From Sacculina carcini (Eukaryota; Arthropoda; Thecostraca; Sacculinidae): a stretch of DNA of 64,000 nt. Shown here piece after piece: positions 60,636 through 64,000 of this stretch (position 1 is the stretch's first letter; each line of letters opens with the position of its first letter). The position numbers were made by a program, and so were the translations under genes. Below the pieces are notes generated by a model, which worked only from the letters and a program-made list of their open reading frames with translations, did no database searches and had not been told where the DNA came from. The stretch is taken from the NCBI GenBank assembly GCA_916048095.2, contig OU696588.1:4169501-4233500 (forward strand), written 5' to 3'.

Positions 60636-61262
60636 GTTTTAGTGGGCCATGTTGCGTTGTGTTTGTGTTGAGTTGTGATATCTTGCTTTTTGCTTTAATT
60701 TAAGTGCACGCGCTGCTGGAATTCATTCAAATGGTTTCTTGTTGGCGCGCGTGAGACTGCAATGCCCCCGTGCGCCCGTCTACTAATACGTCTTTAGTCT
60801 TATATGTTGTCTGTTTTTACCAGCTAACCACCTTTAACAGTGAGTGACCATATAACAGTTTACAGATAAACAGACCTCCTGGCATTGTCAAAATAAAAAT
60901 ATTGAGAAAAAACAATTATATAAGTCATTAAATCCGATGCAATAAGTCATGAGTCCGATGGAAATATTCAATTACAATTGGGACAGTATTAAATTCAGTT
61001 GGGACAATTTTGATTTCAGTGGGGACAATTTTGATTTCACTTGGGAGAATTTTAATTTAAGTTGGGACAAATTGTAGAAGGTATAGTTTATATTAAGAGA
61101 AGGCCTCATTGTTTCCTCTCGGAAAATAGTTATATTTCAGTACATTACGACGGTCATTGAAACCACAAGAAACGTGCATATTTGTTGCTGCAACCACTGC
61201 AAATGCACGATAGGATCAATGAGTCTTTGAGTAATACGTAGAAACGTTCAGGATGTCTTGTT

Positions 61263-62116
61263 GAAGAAATTCAACAATTAACGCACAGTATGCGCCACGT
61301 ACATGAATGAGCGAAGCTCAAGATCGCACGCTATTTTCATGATCTCTGTGACACAGCACATAACCAGCCAAAACGGCAGACGCAAACAGACCAGAGTCAG
61401 CAAATTGCACCTGGTCGATCTGTCCGACTCTGAACGCTCAGCAAAACGGCTCTGAACGACTCAGCAAAACACCAGAGTCAAAATACAATGAAAGAGACGC
61501 AATCACCATTAACAACAGTTTGAATGCGCTGGGTAACGTGATCTCAGCACTGGTACAGCGTCGGAAACACGTGCCCTACAGGGACTGCAAGTTGACCAGA
61601 CTGTTACAGGACTCGCTGGGCGGCAACAGTCGGACGGCCATGCTCGCCACCGTCCATCCTCAAGACGCTCACTATGAAGAGACACACAGCACACTGCGCT
61701 ACGCTCTCCGAGCTATGTGCATACGAAACCCGGTGTGCGTAAATGTAACTGTAGAGCAAAACAACACCAATAAACACGATTCTTCCGCAGCCAGGACTAG
61801 ACAAGACGATGTATCGGTAGAACGTCACAGGAGAAACGTCAAAGAACTGGAGAGGGCAATCGTGGATTCCCAGAATCTAACCTCCGAGCTGCCACAACAC
61901 GAGGCAGCAATGGAGCATAATCGCCGATTACTGGATGACATCATTTCCTCCAACGAAAGAATCCGCGACAGGATTGATGCGATGAACAATATAAGAATGG
62001 AGATGAGAGAAAACACCAAAAAACGGAGAAACATGATATCTTCAGTTGACGATCCTCCAGGCAACGAGCGTCCTCGTCGACAAAGGAGTGTATTCACAAT
62101 AACTCGAGACAACTGA
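61263..62116 (+). pseudogene. Kinesin motor fragment, intronless and frameshifted
   Basis: The C-terminal half of a kinesin motor domain: EEIQQLTHSMRHV, then after a +1 shift MNERSSRSHAIFMISV (switch I, SSRSH, from 61303), SKLHLVDLSDSER (switch II, normally DLAGSE), then ITINNSLNALGNVISALV and HVPYRDCKLTRLLQDSLGGN, ending the motor at TLRYALRA. A neck/coil of about 120 residues follows and stops at 62116. A 22-bp tandem duplication (61429-61450 repeated as 61451-61473) breaks the frame inside switch II, and the switch II glycine is lost. The P-loop half is absent. No introns, so probably a truncated retrocopy. The 198-codon 3' frame from 61523 is open. Confidence 0.75.
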
Positions 62117-63180
62117 ACAACATCCAGCTGCATATCTCGCAGCCAGCAGTGTTCACAACCATCTGAAGATTACAACTGCAAACGCAAACTCACGGTCTTG
62201 CAATTATTGCAACATGCTGGCTGGTGATGGAGAGCGGCTTCATTATGCCGGTGATCTTAGATTCTGCTCAGAAGATCATTGACAGTGGAATCGGTCGAGA
62301 AACAACAGTAAACATGCTGCAGTATGCTAGCATGTGTGTTCAAGCTGTGATGAACCGACATAGGTTCATTACTGTACATAATTTCACTGTTTGGACTGTT
62401 AGGTATATTTGTCGGCAACAAACAATATACCTAAAAATTTACCACTGCCATTTTCTATTGCAAGCGAAATTAAAATACATATATATTGTCAAACACTGTC
62501 ATAACTAGAACGCGATATCATAGCTCATAAATAGATACCGGGAAGAAAGGTGAAAGACGTGAAAAAGGCTTGTCTTTGAGTACATCAAACTTGTAGCAGT
62601 CATTTTGATACATGATATCTTCGTGTCCATCTTGTACGAGTGGCGTTCAATAAGCAAAACCCCTGACCCACTTCCAGTTGTCTGAACCAGATGAAATTAT
62701 GCATGCGTAATTATTTCGTAAATCGTAAATATGTAATGTTTCAGTGCTGAGAAAGGTGCTACTGGGATGTTGGCTCGCTTAACAGGCAGACGAATAAACG
62801 ACCTGACAACTACCTTATAGCTTTTCGTATAACATTGTCAATTCCAATCACTATTACATCTAAAATAACAATTATTTGTAAGTTGAAATTAATAAGAAAA
62901 TATTTGAGAACGACTAACTATTCAAGAAACTATTTGACACAAAATCGCCTGAACATTCTGGCGATGATGTCTATCGAATCAGCTATTGTCAAGACACTCT
63001 ATACTCACAAGATATTCGAGACTTTGTTACCATCAAAACACAAACAGTTCATTTTTGTAATATGATTACGGCATATATATAAATATTGTTGTATTAATTT
63101 CAGTTATTAGTTAATCTAGATATACTTACAAATAGTATCAATAAATCAGAACACGTTGTCTTTCGGTATTTATTTCTTAA
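62117..63180. other. AT-rich region without recognised gene
   Basis: Follows the kinesin fragment. Short frames occur but none resembles a known family or has splice-site support. Confidence 0.4.
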
Positions 63181-63187
63181 TTTTCCA

Positions 63188-63287
63188 TCTCATATGGAGC
63201 CGCCAAATCCACTGTGACGAATGGTGCGCAGTGTAGACAGGCATTTCTCATAAGCAAAAACGTATTCAAATGTCACTGAAATATCAA
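63188..63287 (-). other. Possible terminal exon of an unknown minus-strand gene
   Basis: On the minus strand GTTGATATTTCAG (acceptor) is followed by an open stretch encoding VTFEYVFAYEKCLSTLRT and a stop at about 63195; AATAAA occurs about 20 nt beyond (near 63168). A long (GT)n tract precedes it, as at other 3' splice sites here. The family is unknown and the call is weak. Confidence 0.25.
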
Positions 63288-63303
63288 CAAGTGTAGCAAT
63301 ACC

Positions 63304-63387
<84 letters not shown>
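63304..63387. repeat. Long perfect (CA)n microsatellite
   Basis: About 84 bp, 42 CA units, without interruption; the longest pure CA tract in the window. From 63480 to 64000 there are further short CA tracts and a 24-bp partial tandem repeat (gcgaataagcctggccg, 63575 and 63601); no gene seen. Confidence 0.95.
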
Positions 63388-63389
<2 letters not shown>

Positions 63390-64000
63390 ACAGAAACATC
63401 TGCGAAAAAGGACCGCTATGCATCGTATGCCGTCGCGTGCCAAATATTGACAATGACATATCGCACACTGCGCTAAATCAACACATCCCTCCAACTAAGA
63501 CACACACGTGCACTGACACACACACACGCATACAGACACACACAGGGGAGTTCAGGGGAGCCGCGAGAGACGGCCGCGAATAAGCCTGGCCGGCTTCGGC
63601 AGCGAATAAGCCTGGCCGTTATTCGTGGCAACGCCGCCTCCATTGTTTTATAGTAGTATTGTGAATATGCGTACGCGTTTGTAAATATATTTGTTTGTGT
63701 CTCAGACACACACATATTGCCGATCTTCTTACAGTCATTATGAAACTGAGCTCATGTTTTGCTTTAAATTAAAGGTACAGCAAGCAACGCGTCAATTACT
63801 TGCCACTGCAAATAGTTCCAGCTGAACTGAACTGTTTATATATGTTCTTTTTTATTATTTTGTTTTATTTGTTGTTTTTCTTCTTTTTAAGGGATATAAG
63901 CCTTTATGACTTTCCCCGACAAATGTTACTGTGTCGTTTCGAAATACAAATCCAAGTAAATGGATTTGAATGAGTGCGTGCTGTCGTTGGTGCCAGCTAC

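Overview
This is a piece of an animal (metazoan) nuclear genome. It carries spliceosomal introns with GT..AG borders, a complete RBM22 splicing-factor gene, a complete H2A.Z histone gene, parts of a tetraspanin gene and an adenosine kinase gene, an SLC2-type sugar transporter gene, and a five-exon secreted cystine-knot gene of the Spaetzle type. Spaetzle-type ligands point to an invertebrate. The AT-rich repeats, very dense (CA/GT)n microsatellites and mixed transposon load do not identify the phylum; a spiralian/lophotrochozoan is a guess only.

Layout. 1-3 kb: a GT-rich minisatellite interrupted by the 3' part of a broken non-LTR retrotransposon with an R2-like endonuclease. 3.3-6.5 kb: an old copy of a Helitron-like repeat. 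6.9-8.3 kb: three internal exons of a tetraspanin (-). 10.2-12.2 kb: a single-exon SLC2-like transporter (+). 12.2-15.4 kb: repeats and microsatellites. 15.46-22.40 kb: the Spaetzle-like gene (+), five exons whose phases close exactly into 851 residues. 23.6-42.4 kb: RBM22 (-), eight exons giving 448 residues, with one 14-kb intron packed with Helitron-like elements. 42.83-44.03 kb: H2A.Z (+), sharing a 435-bp divergent promoter with RBM22. 44.69-49.46 kb: an apparently intact Ty3/gypsy-like LTR retrotransposon (-) with near-identical LTRs and a perfect 5-bp target duplication. 50.45-54.72 kb: the last five exons of adenosine kinase (-), with an intronless coiled-coil gene (ODAD3/CCDC151-like, tentative) nested in one intron. 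56.1-57.1 kb: a LINE reverse transcriptase fragment. 57.9-59.9 kb: a decayed hAT transposon related to ZBED5/SCAND3 proteins. 61.2-62.1 kb: an intronless, frameshifted kinesin motor fragment. The rest is microsatellite and unassigned sequence.

The genes do not form one pathway. RBM22 and H2A.Z are housekeeping nuclear genes paired head to head. The most striking points are the Spaetzle-like ligand with its knot buried between very long Ser/Thr-rich arms, (UG)n tracts standing where polypyrimidine tracts are expected at many 3' splice sites, Helitron-like elements whose 3'-end hairpin motif is reiterated dozens of times, and a young LTR element whose gag start codon lies inside its own LTR.
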